The translations under genes and the position numbers were made by a program. 64,000 nucleotides of DNA from Roseivivax sediminis. GTDB taxonomy: Bacteria > Pseudomonadota > Alphaproteobacteria > Rhodobacterales > Rhodobacteraceae. The notes under the pieces are model-generated. The model was given only the letters and a program-made list of their open reading frames with translations, did not search any database and was not told where the DNA came from. This document shows positions 45,772-56,226 of this stretch, piece after piece (within the stretch, counting starts at the first letter, position 1; every line of letters starts with the position of its first letter). Location: contig NZ_FOMS01000013.1 in the NCBI RefSeq assembly GCF_900112685.1, forward strand, positions 45,132-109,131. The letters run 5' to 3'.

Positions 45772-47085
45772 TCAGCCCGGCTCGCGATTATCGACGACGC
45801 GCCGCGCCTTGCCCTCGGACCGCGCGACGCCGGACGGTTCGTGCACCTCGACCGTCGCGGTGACCCCGATCACGGACTTGATGTGCTCCGCCAGGTCCCG
45901 GCCAGCCGCAGCGCGCGCCTCGGGCGCGGCATGGGTCGCCGTCGCCTCGGCGTGCACGATCATCGTGTCCATGCGACCCTCGCTGCGCAGCTCGATCTGG
46001 AAATGCGGGGCGAGGCCGGCGCATTTCAGCACCTGTTCCTCGATTTGCGTCGGGAAGACGTTCACGCCGCGCAGGATCATCATGTCGTCCGACCGGCCGG
46101 TGATCTTCTCCATCCGCCGCATGGAGCGCGCGGTACCCGGATGCAGGCGTGTGAGGTCGCGCGTGCGGTAGCGCACGACCGGCAGCCCTTCCTTGGTGAG
46201 CGTGGTGAACACCAGCTCCCCCATCTCGCCGTCGGGAAGGACCTCGCCGGTCTCTGGGTCGATCACCTCGGGGTAGAAGTGATCCTCCCAGATATGCAGG
46301 CCGTCCTTGGTCTCCACGCATTCCTGGGCGACGCCGGGGCCCATCACCTCGGACAGCCCGTAGATGTCGACGGCGTGCATGTCGAAGGCCGCCTCGATCT
46401 CGAGGCGCATGGCGTTGGTCCAGGGCTCCGCCCCGAAGATGCCGACCTTGAGCGAGGACTCGCGCGGGTCGATCCCCTGAGCGCGGAACGCATCGAGGAT
46501 CGACAGCATGTAGGACGGCGTGACCATGATGATGTCGGGCCGGAAATCGGTGATCAGCGTCACCTGCCGTTCGGTCATCCCGCCCGACACGGGCACCACG
46601 GTGCAGCCGAGCTTCTCCGCCCCGTAATGCGCGCCGAGCCCGCCGGTAAAGAGCCCGTAGCCATAGGCGACATGCGCGATGTCGCCCTGCCGGCCGCCCG
46701 AGGCGCGGATCGAGCGGGCCACGATGTCCGCCCAGCGGTCGACATCGCCCTGCGTGTAGCCCACCACAGTCGGCTTGCCGGTCGTGCCCGAAGAGGCATG
46801 GATGCGCGCGATCCGATCGCGCGGGACGGCGAACATGCCGAACGGGTAGGCGTCGCGCAGGTCCTGTTTCGTCGTGAACGGAAACCGCGCGAGATCGGTG
46901 AGCGAGGTGAGGTCGTCCGGATGCACACCCGCCGCGTCGAACTTTGCGCGGTAGACCGGCGCGTTGTCGTAGGCATGACGCAGCGACCATTTCAGCCGCT
47001 CGAGCTGCAGCGCCGCGATCTCGTCGCGGCTGGCGATCTCGATGGGATCGAGGATCTCCTTCGGCGGGGTCAGGTCCAGCATCAT
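45772..47085 (-). CDS. paaK: Phenylacetate-CoA ligase
   Basis: It activates phenylacetate with ATP and CoA, the first step of the pathway. The 437 residues match PaaK. The nucleotide-binding loop is HASSGTTGKPTVVGYTQGD, the adenine site IYGLSEVMGPGV, and the C-terminal domain starts near GRSDDMMILRGVNVFPTQIE. Two tandem ATGs (47085 and 47082) follow GGGAGGAG. The start overlaps paaI by four bases. Confidence 0.97.
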   Translation of the reverse strand: MMLDLTPPKEILDPIEIASRDEIAALQLERLKWSLRHAYDNAPVYRAKFDAAGVHPDDLTSLTDLARFPFTTKQDLRDAYPFGMFAVPRDRIARIHASSGTTGKPTVVGYTQGDVDRWADIVARSIRASGGRQGDIAHVAYGYGLFTGGLGAHYGAEKLGCTVVPVSGGMTERQVTLITDFRPDIIMVTPSYMLSILDAFRAQGIDPRESSLKVGIFGAEPWTNAMRLEIEAAFDMHAVDIYGLSEVMGPGVAQECVETKDGLHIWEDHFYPEVIDPETGEVLPDGEMGELVFTTLTKEGLPVVRYRTRDLTRLHPGTARSMRRMEKITGRSDDMMILRGVNVFPTQIEEQVLKCAGLAPHFQIELRSEGRMDTMIVHAEATATHAAPEARAAAGRDLAEHIKSVIGVTATVEVHEPSGVARSEGKARRVVDNREPG

Positions 47086-47534
47086 GTCTCCTCCCTTGGA
47101 TCGGCGGGGAGCACCCCGGCGATGTCGCGGCCAAGCTCGCGCGACTGCCCGCGGAACTCCGCGATCACGGTGCCGTCCTGCCGCGCGATGGTCACGTCGT
47201 AGAGCCCCGAGCGCCCGGCCAGCGCCACTTCCCGCGCGGTGGCGGTCAGCGTCTCCCCCACCGGGCCGGGGCTGAGATAGGTGATGGTGTTCGACTGCGC
47301 GACGGTCACGCGGCCGTAGCTGTTGCAGGCGAAGGCGAAGGCGCTGTCGGCCAGCGTGAAGATGTAGCCGCCGTGGCAGATGCCGTGCCCGTTCGCCATG
47401 TCGCCCCGCACCGTCATGGTCAGCACCGCCTCGCCCGGCGCGATGCGCAGGATGTCCATGCCGAGCGCCTGGCTCGCGCGGTCGGTGCGCCACATCGCCT
47501 CGGCGCTGGCGCGGGCGACCTCTTCGGGCGTCAC
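47082..47534 (-). CDS. paaI: PaaI hot-dog thioesterase
   Basis: A 150-residue acyl-CoA thioesterase that releases CoA from dead-end pathway intermediates. The hot-dog motif is NGHGICHGGYIFTLADSAF, with the catalytic Asp in its second half, preceded by LTMTVRGDMA. The gene begins one base after paaG ends and overlaps paaK, so translation is coupled. Confidence 0.95.
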   Translation of the reverse strand: MTPEEVARASAEAMWRTDRASQALGMDILRIAPGEAVLTMTVRGDMANGHGICHGGYIFTLADSAFAFACNSYGRVTVAQSNTITYLSPGPVGETLTATAREVALAGRSGLYDVTIARQDGTVIAEFRGQSRELGRDIAGVLPADPREET

Positions 47535-47535
47535 G

Positions 47536-48336
47536 TCACTTGCCCTGAAAGCGCGGCGCGCGCTTCTCGAGGAAGGCGGTCACCCCTTCGGCGTAATCGG
47601 CGGAGCGCCCGGCCTTGGCCTGCGAATCCCGCTCCGCGTCGAGCTGCGTGTCGAAGTCGCGCTGCGCCGCGCCTTGGATCAGCCGCTTGGTCATGCCGAG
47701 GCCGAGCGTCGGCCCCCCGGCCAGCCGCGCGGCCAGCGCGCGGGCCTCCTCCATCAGCGCGTCGTCCTCGACCGCTTTCCAGATCATGCCCCAGGCGGCG
47801 GCGTCCTCTGCGCCGACCGGCTCCCCGGTCAGGGCGATCGCCTTGGCGCGCGCCTCCCCTATGAGGTGCGGCAGCATCCATGTACCGCCGGCGTCCGGCA
47901 CCAGGCCGACCTTCGCGAAGGCCTCGATGAACCGCGCCGAGCGCGCGGCGAGCACGATGTCGCAGGCCAGTGCGATATTCGCCCCGGCGCCCGCCGCGAC
48001 GCCGTTCACCGCCGCGACCACGGGCTTGTCCAGCCCCCGGATGCGCCGCATCAAGGGGTTGTAGAAGGTCTCCAGCGTACGGCCGAGATTGGGCGGCTCG
48101 GTCCAGTTGCGCGGATCGCGGTCGCCGAGATCCTGGCCCGACGAAAACGCCCGACCCGCACCGGTCAGCAGCACCGCGCGGATCTCCGGCTCCACGTTGG
48201 CGCGGTCGAAGGCCGCGCGCAGCCCCAGATGCATCGCCTCGTTGAAGGCGTTGAGCGTCTCCGGCCTGTTGAGCGTGATCTCGAGCACGCCGCCCTCGAG
48301 CCGGGTCAGGACCGGCACGCCGTCTGGATCGTCCAT
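47536..48336 (-). CDS. paaG: PaaG epoxyphenylacetyl-CoA isomerase
   Basis: A crotonase-family enzyme of 266 residues that turns the ring epoxide into oxepin-CoA. The oxyanion-hole segments are FSSGQDLGDRDPRN and VNGVAAGAGANIALACDIVL, and the PaaG Asp is in KVGLVPDAGGTWMLP. The ATG at 48336 follows GGGAGGAG. First gene of the minus-strand paa transcript. An alternate call, plain enoyl-CoA hydratase, is unlikely in this context. Confidence 0.95.
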   Translation of the reverse strand: MDDPDGVPVLTRLEGGVLEITLNRPETLNAFNEAMHLGLRAAFDRANVEPEIRAVLLTGAGRAFSSGQDLGDRDPRNWTEPPNLGRTLETFYNPLMRRIRGLDKPVVAAVNGVAAGAGANIALACDIVLAARSARFIEAFAKVGLVPDAGGTWMLPHLIGEARAKAIALTGEPVGAEDAAAWGMIWKAVEDDALMEEARALAARLAGGPTLGLGMTKRLIQGAAQRDFDTQLDAERDSQAKAGRSADYAEGVTAFLEKRAPRFQGK

Positions 48337-48383
48337 GTCTCCTCCCGTGCGACTCCTCCATCGCTGCCGGCATTCCATGATAA

Positions 48384-48397
48384 ACCGTCCGGTCGGT
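48384..48397. promoter_or_regulatory. TetR-type operator candidate upstream of paaG
   Basis: ACCGTCCGGTCGGT is 12/14 symmetrical and lies 48 bases before the paaG start, in the divergent gap to the peroxidase gene. Palindromes built on ACCG...CGGT are frequent for TetR regulators of acyl-CoA pathways. It is the best candidate site for the tetR product of this operon. Confidence 0.5.
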
Positions 48398-48484
48398 CAA
48401 TGAATTCCTGCAACCGCCATCAGCACAGGCGGTCTTGCATCGCCGCGCGGCCTCGCGTCATGTGGCGGGCGAGGGGGACCTGAC

Positions 48485-49804
48485 ATGCGCCACGCCATCC
48501 TGGCCGGGATCCTGGCCGCCTCCACGCCCGCGGTCGCCGGGCCCGATCTGCCGCCGCCGCTGACCGATGCCGACTTCCTGCCGGTGCGCGCGGACGAGGC
48601 GCGGCTCGGCCAATTGCTGTTCTGGGACCCGATCCTGTCGGGCAACCGCAACATCTCCTGCGGGACCTGCCATCATCCGCGCTTCGCGACCGGCGACGGC
48701 GTGTCGCTGGGCCTCGGGGAGGGTGGCATCGGCCTTGGCCCGAAGCGCGTCGCAGACCCGGAGAATCCGCCCGAGGAGCTGATCCCGCGCAACGCCCCAC
48801 CGCTCTTCAACATGGGCGCGCGGGCTGTCACGGCGATGTTCGCCGACGGACGGATCGAGGTCGATCCCGCGCGCCCCTCGGGCCTGCGGACCCCGATGGA
48901 AGAGGAGATGGTCGCCGGCTTCGACAACTTGCTGTCGGCCCAGACCATGTTCCCGGTCCTCAGCCAGGACGAGATGGCCGGGCATTATTCGGAGAACGAG
49001 GTCGCGCAGGCCGCGCGGCAGGGCTTCATCACCGGGAAGGGCGGTGCCTGGGCGCTGCTGTCGGACCGGATCGCGGCGATCCCCGCCTACCGGGCGCGGT
49101 TCGAGGCGGTCTATCCCGCGATCGCGGCGGGGCGCGAGATCGCCTTCACCGATATCTCCAACGCCATCGCCGCCTTCGTTGCGTTCGAGTGGCGCTCGGA
49201 CACCGCGCCCTTCGACGAGGTGTTGCGCGGTCAGGCGCAGCTCGACGGCGCGGCGGCCCGAGGCGCGGCACTGTTCTACGGCGATGCGGGTTGCACGGGC
49301 TGCCATTCCGGCCCGCTCCAGTCCGATTTCGATTTTCACGCCACCGGCCAGCCGCAGCTCGGCCCGGGCAAGGCGGCGCGGTTCGAGCGACATTCCCGCG
49401 ATGTCGGCCGGATGCGCGTGACCGGCCGGGACGAGGACGCCTATGCCTTCCGCACGCCCTCCCTGCGCAACGTCGCGAAGACCGGGCCGTGGGGGCATGC
49501 CGGCGCCTTCACCGACCTCGGCGCTTTCGTTGCACAGCACGCCGATCCCTCCGCCGGCCTCGACTCCTATCCACGCGCGGTCACGCTGCCCGAGACGGAG
49601 CTTGCAGAAGGCCTCTGGACAATCCTCGACGATCCTGCGGAGCGGGAGGAGATCCGCGCCGCCGCGCGCCTCGGCCGTGCCCTGAGCGACGGCGAGATCA
49701 CCGACATCCTCGCCTTCCTCGACACGCTCACCGATCCCGCCGCGCTCGAGGGGCGCCTCGGCATCCCCGAAAGCGTGCCGAGCGGCCTTCCGATCGACCG
49801 CTGA
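48485..49804 (+). CDS. Exported di-haem cytochrome c peroxidase (CCP/MauG family)
   Basis: A 439-residue periplasmic protein with a signal peptide ending near residue 18. Two c-type haem sites are present: CGTCH (Cys59-His63) and CTGCH (Cys270-His274). The intervening RNAPPLFNMGARAVTAMFADGR and the later YAFRTPSLRNVAKTGPWGHAG are family marks. Members reduce peroxide or, like MauG, oxidise protein partners. It is divergent from paaG and convergent with the FG-GAP/UnbV protein; a shared role is possible but unproven. Confidence 0.92.
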   Translation: MRHAILAGILAASTPAVAGPDLPPPLTDADFLPVRADEARLGQLLFWDPILSGNRNISCGTCHHPRFATGDGVSLGLGEGGIGLGPKRVADPENPPEELIPRNAPPLFNMGARAVTAMFADGRIEVDPARPSGLRTPMEEEMVAGFDNLLSAQTMFPVLSQDEMAGHYSENEVAQAARQGFITGKGGAWALLSDRIAAIPAYRARFEAVYPAIAAGREIAFTDISNAIAAFVAFEWRSDTAPFDEVLRGQAQLDGAAARGAALFYGDAGCTGCHSGPLQSDFDFHATGQPQLGPGKAARFERHSRDVGRMRVTGRDEDAYAFRTPSLRNVAKTGPWGHAGAFTDLGAFVAQHADPSAGLDSYPRAVTLPETELAEGLWTILDDPAEREEIRAAARLGRALSDGEITDILAFLDTLTDPAALEGRLGIPESVPSGLPIDR

Positions 49805-49926
49805 GCATCACCGACCGCCCGCGCGTCCCACATTGGACCGATGCGCATACCCCCGGCTTCTTTGGGCTTCAAATACTCAAATCCCGACCGTACCGCCCGC
49901 GCCGTCGCAGGGCAGGCGCGTCCACG

Positions 49927-51444
49927 TCACCGTAGCGGCGGCAGCGTCTCGCGCTCGAGCCTCACGCGCTGTCCAGCATCCACGCTTTGCCAGGCACTCC
50001 AGTCCGCACCCGGCCAGCGAACGCGCAGATCCGCCCGCGTCGCGCCTCCGAGCCCGAAATGGACCGGTCCGGCCTGGCCCCCGGCGTGCCCGCCGCCCAC
50101 CGTGACCTCGCGCGCGACGACGCCGGCTTCGGTACGCCGCTCGATCCACGCGCCGACCGCGCGGGTGTTCGGCGCCGCCTGCCGCAGCTCGACCGACAGC
50201 CAGTGCCCCGTGTCCGGCGTCCGGTTCTGCCAAAGCTCCATCGGCGCGCGGCGGTTCACCACCGCGAGGTCGAGCCGCCCGTCGCCGTCGAAATCGACGA
50301 GCGCCGCGCCGCGCGACCGCGCCGTCGTGGCGATCCCCGCCGCCACCGAGGCCTCCGCGAATACGGCCTCCGGCCCCTGCATCAGCAGGTTGTTGGGGTC
50401 TTTCATGGCGTTCGACGGCATCTGGTCGACGTTGCCCTTGGCGATGAAGAGATCGAGCCGCCCGTCGTTGTCGATATCGCCGAACTCCGCGTGCCAGCCC
50501 GTCGCCGGGCGCCCGTCGTCGCCCACATGCGGACGCTGCGCGTAAGTGCCGACGCTGTAGGGCGCGCTTACGAACTCTGTGCCGTTGCCGAACTGCAGAA
50601 GCTGGTCGCCCATGGAGGTCAGCATCACGTCCGGAAAGCCGTTGCCGTCCACGTCCGCAGAGGCGATGCCCATGCCCCAGAGCGACACCTCCTCCCAGCC
50701 GTCATCGGTCCCGCGCGGCTCGAGCGGATCGAGCCGCCACATCTCCTCGTGCCCGCCGCGCACGTAGTAATGGCGGTCGTTGGAGATGCGCAGCTCCGGC
50801 GTGCCGGTGCGCTGCCAGTCGGAGATCAGCATCGACAGCGCGCACCAGCCCGGCGAGAGCGGCACCGGCGGGCCGTAGAGGTCGCCGTCCGGTCGGATCA
50901 GCGCGTTGTCGTCGCATGCCTCGAAGGGGCCATCGGGATCGGACCGGTCCACGTAGTTGCCGAAAGCGAGCGTCGGCAGTGTCTCGCCGTCCTCCCAGGT
51001 TGCGCTGAAGGCGGTCGTCCAGGCCGCGCCGGGGTCGAGCCCCAGGTCCGCCGTCGCATCGGTGAAGCCGCAGGCGCCGTCGCCCTTCAGGATCGCGTTC
51101 GCGCCGACCCGCAGCACGACGAGGTCGAGGGGGCCGTCTCCGTCGATGTCGAGGGGATAGGCTCCGGTCACGCCCGTCATCTCCGGCAGCTCGCCCGTCT
51201 CGAAGCGCAGCGGCGCGCCCGGGCCTTGCGTGGCGTTGACGAAGAGTCGGGCGGGCGCCGCGCCGCCCGCCGCCAACATGTCCGGTCGGGCGTCGCCGTT
51301 GCAGTCGAGCACCGCCAGCCCGCCACCGACGAAATGCTCCCAGCCGCCGGAATAAACGTGCGCCACAGGCAGGCCGCCGGAGCGGTCCACGAAGGTCGGC
51401 TCCGCCGCCACAGGTGCGGCGAGAAAGAGCGCGAGCCACTTCAT
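49927..51444 (-). CDS. Secreted FG-GAP/ASPIC-UnbV (CRTAC1-like) beta-propeller protein
   Basis: A 505-residue exported protein (signal MKWLALFLAAPVAAEP). Five FG-GAP-type calcium loops form a propeller: LDCNGDARPDML, DIDGDGPLDLV, DVDGNGFPDVM, DIDNDGRLDLF and DFDGDGRLDLA. The C-terminal UnbV domain follows (NTRAVGAWIERRT, GGGHAGGQAGPVHFGLGG). The function of bacterial members is not known to me. The start overlaps the ROK regulator stop by four bases (ATGA), so the two are translated together. Confidence 0.9.
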   Translation of the reverse strand: MKWLALFLAAPVAAEPTFVDRSGGLPVAHVYSGGWEHFVGGGLAVLDCNGDARPDMLAAGGAAPARLFVNATQGPGAPLRFETGELPEMTGVTGAYPLDIDGDGPLDLVVLRVGANAILKGDGACGFTDATADLGLDPGAAWTTAFSATWEDGETLPTLAFGNYVDRSDPDGPFEACDDNALIRPDGDLYGPPVPLSPGWCALSMLISDWQRTGTPELRISNDRHYYVRGGHEEMWRLDPLEPRGTDDGWEEVSLWGMGIASADVDGNGFPDVMLTSMGDQLLQFGNGTEFVSAPYSVGTYAQRPHVGDDGRPATGWHAEFGDIDNDGRLDLFIAKGNVDQMPSNAMKDPNNLLMQGPEAVFAEASVAAGIATTARSRGAALVDFDGDGRLDLAVVNRRAPMELWQNRTPDTGHWLSVELRQAAPNTRAVGAWIERRTEAGVVAREVTVGGGHAGGQAGPVHFGLGGATRADLRVRWPGADWSAWQSVDAGQRVRLERETLPPLR

Positions 51445-52712
51445 GCCGGCTCCTCCCGCGCGGCACCGAGATGGCGTTCGGTCACCGTCGACAGTGCCAG
51501 CGCCGCGGCGCCGTAGCCCCAAAGCTGGTCGCCCCAGGCGTGAACCTCGATCCGCGGCGCGGTGCGGCCGGTTTCCAGAATCAGGCGGTTCATCTCGGAC
51601 AGGGTGTCGTCGGCATAAAGAAAATCGTAGCGCATCCGTTCCCCGGCGAGGATGACCAGTTCGGGATCGAACAGGTTCACCACGTTGGCCAGCCCCACCG
51701 CCAGGAACCGCCCCGCGCGGTGGAAGATCGACCGCGCGGCCGCGTCGCCGTCCTTGGCCCGGGCGTGGAGCGTGCCGAGAAGCTGGGACAGCGGCAGTGC
51801 AGGCTGCCCGATCCGGCCGAGCGCCACCGCCGCTTCGCGTGCCAGCGCGTAATCGGCCACGTAAGCCTCGAGGCAGCCGCGCTGCCCGCAGCGGCAGAGC
51901 GCCCCGTCGAGCTGCACCTTGGTGTGGCCAAGTTCCATCCCCAGCCCGCGCGCGCCGCGATACAGACGGTGGTTCAGCACCAACCCCATGCCGACGCCGT
52001 GCTCGATGGTGACCACGGCGAAATCGGCGATCCGGCGGCCCACGCCGAACCACAGCTCTGCCAGCGCCACGAGGTTGGCGTCGTTGTCGATCGCGACCGG
52101 CAGGCCCAGCCGTGCCTCCGCGGCAGCGGCGAGCGCGACGTCACGTTCCGGCAGGAGCGGCGACCAGACCACCCGGCCGGACGGCGCATCGACGAAGCCC
52201 GGCAGCCCGACGCCGAGCGCCGAGAGGTCGCGACGGTCGATCCCGGCGCGGCTGCAGACATCCTCGATCAGGCGGTCGAGCGTGCTCAGCGTCTCGTCGA
52301 GGGTTTCGGTCCCGGCGGCCGGCGCACAGGTGGCGGCCAGTTCGCGTCCCGCGAAGTCGAGGATGACCACGCCATGCTCGCGATCCGACAGCTTGATGCC
52401 GCAGACCGCGAAGGCATCCGCCCGGACGCCGAGGGCGACCGGCGGGCGCCCGCGGCTGCCGTCCTGGCCGTCGCGCGGGGCGGCGACCTCCGTCAGGAAG
52501 CCCGCCTCGATCAAGTCCGAGGTCAGCGTCGTCACCGAGGCCGGCGAGATGCCGAGATCCTTGGCCACTTGCGCACGGCTGATGGCGCCCGACGCGCGGA
52601 CGCGTTCGAAGATCTGCTGGCGCAGGGGGCGCTGCACGTCGGACATCGGCGCGATCAGCGGGCCGAAGCCCTGCGGGGCGCTCTCGGCCAAGGGTTCCGT
52701 AAGGTCGTCCAT
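51441..52712 (-). CDS. ROK-family repressor, probably XylR-like
   Basis: The 423-residue protein has an N-terminal helix-turn-helix (about 28-85, GAISRAQVAKDLGISPASVT) and a C-terminal ROK sugar-kinase-like domain (AIDNDANLVALAELWFG, zinc loop CRCGQRGCLEAYV). It is divergent from xylFHG, the usual place for the xylose ROK repressor. The effector is probably xylose, by context. It shares a transcript with the FG-GAP/UnbV gene. A promoter candidate (TTGTCA, 17 bases, GATAGT, on the minus strand at 52812-52840) overlaps the operator palindrome. Confidence 0.88.
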   Translation of the reverse strand: MDDLTEPLAESAPQGFGPLIAPMSDVQRPLRQQIFERVRASGAISRAQVAKDLGISPASVTTLTSDLIEAGFLTEVAAPRDGQDGSRGRPPVALGVRADAFAVCGIKLSDREHGVVILDFAGRELAATCAPAAGTETLDETLSTLDRLIEDVCSRAGIDRRDLSALGVGLPGFVDAPSGRVVWSPLLPERDVALAAAAEARLGLPVAIDNDANLVALAELWFGVGRRIADFAVVTIEHGVGMGLVLNHRLYRGARGLGMELGHTKVQLDGALCRCGQRGCLEAYVADYALAREAAVALGRIGQPALPLSQLLGTLHARAKDGDAAARSIFHRAGRFLAVGLANVVNLFDPELVILAGERMRYDFLYADDTLSEMNRLILETGRTAPRIEVHAWGDQLWGYGAAALALSTVTERHLGAAREEPA

Positions 52713-52826
52713 TTGTTCGCTCTCCGAACTAATCCAGCCGATCTCCTGCGGCGCGGACCGGTCCGCTCCTCCCCTCAGAGCAGTGTGCAGGCGATCTCGC
52801 CCACAATCGCCACTATCTTCAACGAA

Positions 52827-52851
52827 ATTTATTTTGACAACCGAATTTAAT
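52827..52851. promoter_or_regulatory. Candidate operator in the ROK-xylF divergent region
   Basis: ATTTATTTTG, five bases, CGAATTTAAT: an imperfect inverted repeat (7 of 10 pairs) in an AT-rich island. It contains TTGACA (52834-52839), a perfect -35 element in the xylF direction, and TTGTCA on the other strand for the ROK gene. Binding here would shut both promoters. Confidence 0.5.
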
Positions 52852-52928
52852 GTGGCACTTTTGGAGCCGTCACGGCGATTCCGCCGCAATGGCCCGCGGG
52901 GACGGGTCGCGACATGGGAGGATATCTT

Positions 52929-53960
<1,032 letters not shown>

Positions 53961-54083
53961 TGCCGCAGGCGGATGGCGGCCCGAGTCGCCATCCGCTCCA
54001 CCGGACCGGCCGGAGCCGCGCGGAGCACCCCGCTGCGCCCGGCCGCGATCCGTGATACGTTTTTCCTGACATCGGAGGGGACA

Positions 54084-55382
54084 ATGGCCGAGACCGCCGA
54101 AGCCAAGGCCGGATCGCCGCAGCGCAAGCGCCTTCTGGATACGCTGGAGGTCGACTCGCGCCTTCTGGGCATGATCGGCGCCTTCGTGGTGCTTTGCCTC
54201 GTGTTCAACGTCTTCACCGACGGGCGTTTCCTGACACCGCGCAACATCTTCAACCTGTCGATCCAGACCGTGAGCGTGGCCCTGATGGCGACCGGCATGG
54301 TGTTCGTCATTGTCACGCGGCACATCGACCTGTCGGTCGGCTCGCTGCTGGCCACCTGTTCGGCGGTGATGGCGATGACGCAGACGGTGGTGACGCCGGA
54401 ATGGCTGGGCCTGGGTCTCAATCACCCGCTGACGGCGCCCATCGCGCTGCTGTTCGGGTTGATCTGCGGTACCGCCATCGGCGCGTTCAACGGCTGGCTC
54501 GTCGGGTACCTGACGATCCCCGCCTTCATCGTGACGCTGGGGGGCTTGCTCGTCTGGCGCAACGTCGCCTGGTATCTCACCAATGGGCAGACCATCGGCC
54601 CGCTCGATTCAAACTTCGTCCTGCTCGGCGGTATCAACGGCACGCTCGGGGAAAGCGCCTCCTGGGTCGTTGGCGTCATCGCCGTGGTGGCCGCGATCCT
54701 CGCGCTGGCCGCGGGGCGCCGCTCGAAAAAGGCACATGACTTCCCGGTCAAACCGCTCTGGGCCGAGGCGTTTCTCGCCGTGGTGATCGCGGCGGTGATC
54801 CTAGGCTTCGTCGCCACGCTCAACGCCTATGACGTGCCCAGCAACCGGCTGGAACGGATGTTCGAGGCGCGCGGAGAGACGATGCCCGAGGGCTACTCCA
54901 CCGGCTACGGCATCCCGTACTCGGTCCTGCTCCTGATCCTCGTGGCGATCGTGATGACGGTGGTGGCGCGCAAGACGCGGCTCGGCCGTTACATCTTCGC
55001 AACCGGCGGCAACCCCGACGCGGCAGAGCTGTCGGGCATCAACACCCGCCTCCTGACGGTGAAGGTCTTCGCGATCATGGGCTTTCTGTGCGCGCTGTCG
55101 GCCGCCGTCGCCGCCGCCCGCCTGACATTCCATTCCAACGATATCGGCACGCTGGACGAGCTGCGCGTGATCGCCGCGGCGGTGATCGGCGGTACCGCGC
55201 TCGCCGGCGGGATCGGCACGATCTACGGCGCCATCCTCGGTGCGCTGATCATGCAGTCGCTGCAATCGGGCATGGCCATGGTCGGCGTCGACGCGCCGTT
55301 CCAGAACATCGTCGTCGGGTCGGTGCTGGTCGTCGCCGTCCTCGTCGACATCATCTACCGCAAGCGCACGGGAGCGAAGTGA
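54084..55382 (+). CDS. xylH: Xylose ABC transporter permease
   Basis: An inner-membrane permease of 432 residues with about ten helices. Marks are [38 protein letters not shown] and [23 protein letters not shown] at 54084 follows GGAGGGG. Its stop shares a base with the xylG start (TGATG). Confidence 0.95.
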   Translation: MAETAEAKAGSPQRKRLLDTLEVDSRLLGMIGAFVVLCLVFNVFTDGRFLTPRNIFNLSIQTVSVALMATGMVFVIVTRHIDLSVGSLLATCSAVMAMTQTVVTPEWLGLGLNHPLTAPIALLFGLICGTAIGAFNGWLVGYLTIPAFIVTLGGLLVWRNVAWYLTNGQTIGPLDSNFVLLGGINGTLGESASWVVGVIAVVAAILALAAGRRSKKAHDFPVKPLWAEAFLAVVIAAVILGFVATLNAYDVPSNRLERMFEARGETMPEGYSTGYGIPYSVLLLILVAIVMTVVARKTRLGRYIFATGGNPDAAELSGINTRLLTVKVFAIMGFLCALSAAVAAARLTFHSNDIGTLDELRVIAAAVIGGTALAGGIGTIYGAILGALIMQSLQSGMAMVGVDAPFQNIVVGSVLVVAVLVDIIYRKRTGAK

Positions 55383-56149
55383 TGGTGGACCGCAGCGGAA
55401 CGCCCCTTGTCGAGCTCAAGGACATCTCCATCGCATTCGGCGGCATCAAGGCCGTCGATCACGTGTCGGTGGATCTTTACCCCGGCGAGGTCGTCGGCCT
55501 TCTGGGCCATAACGGCGCGGGCAAGTCGACGCTGATCAAGTGCCTGTCGGGCGCCTACCGGCAGGATTCCGGCGATGTCTACATCAACGGCGAGAAGGCG
55601 ACGATCAACAACCCCCGCGACGCGCGCGGCTACAACATCGAGACGATCTACCAGACGCTCGCGCTGGCCGACAATCTCGACGCGGCCTCCAACCTCTTTC
55701 TCGGTCGAGAGATCGTCACGCCGCTCGGCCTCGTGAACGAAAGCGCGATGGAGGCGGAGACGCGCAAGGTGATGCACCGGCTCAACCCCAATTTCCGCAA
55801 GTTCAACGCGCCGGTCTCGGCGCTGTCGGGCGGGCAGCGGCAATCGGTGGCGATCGCGCGGGCGGTCTACTTCAACGCGCGCATTCTTATCATGGACGAG
55901 CCGACCGCCGCGCTCGGCCCCGCCGAGACGCAGATGGTGGCCGAGATCATCGGAGAGCTGAAGCGCCAGGGCATCGGCATCTTCCTGATCGACCATGACG
56001 TGCATCAGGTCAAACGCCTCTGCGACCGCGCTGCGGTGATGAAGAACGGCGAGCTTGTCGGCGGGGTGGTTGAGGTCGACAAGGTGTCGACCGACGATCT
56101 TCTGGGCATGATCATCGCCGGCAAGACGCCGGCGCATCTCGCGGCCTGA
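55382..56149 (+). CDS. xylG: Xylose ABC transporter ATP-binding protein, single-domain form
   Basis: The 255-residue ATPase has one nucleotide-binding domain: [19 protein letters not shown], the signature [16 protein letters not shown], and [12 protein letters not shown]. Escherichia coli XylG has two such domains in one chain of about 510 residues; here a single domain presumably works as a dimer. The chain is complete, so this is not a truncation. A terminator follows. Confidence 0.92.
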   Translation: MVDRSGTPLVELKDISIAFGGIKAVDHVSVDLYPGEVVGLLGHNGAGKSTLIKCLSGAYRQDSGDVYINGEKATINNPRDARGYNIETIYQTLALADNLDAASNLFLGREIVTPLGLVNESAMEAETRKVMHRLNPNFRKFNAPVSALSGGQRQSVAIARAVYFNARILIMDEPTAALGPAETQMVAEIIGELKRQGIGIFLIDHDVHQVKRLCDRAAVMKNGELVGGVVEVDKVSTDDLLGMIIAGKTPAHLAA

Positions 56150-56182
56150 CGCGCGGCACGGATCTATGCCCGGAGATGGAAA

Positions 56183-56202
56183 GGAGCCCCCGCGGGGGCT
56201 CC
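56183..56202 (+). terminator. Rho-independent terminator of xylFHG
   Basis: GGAGCCCC and GGGGCTCC form a perfect stem around a CGCG centre, 34 bases past the xylG stop, followed by TCGTCGTTTT. It separates the xyl operon from the convergent RTX gene. Confidence 0.85.
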
Positions 56203-56226
56203 TCGTCGTTTTGGCCTGGCGCCGGA

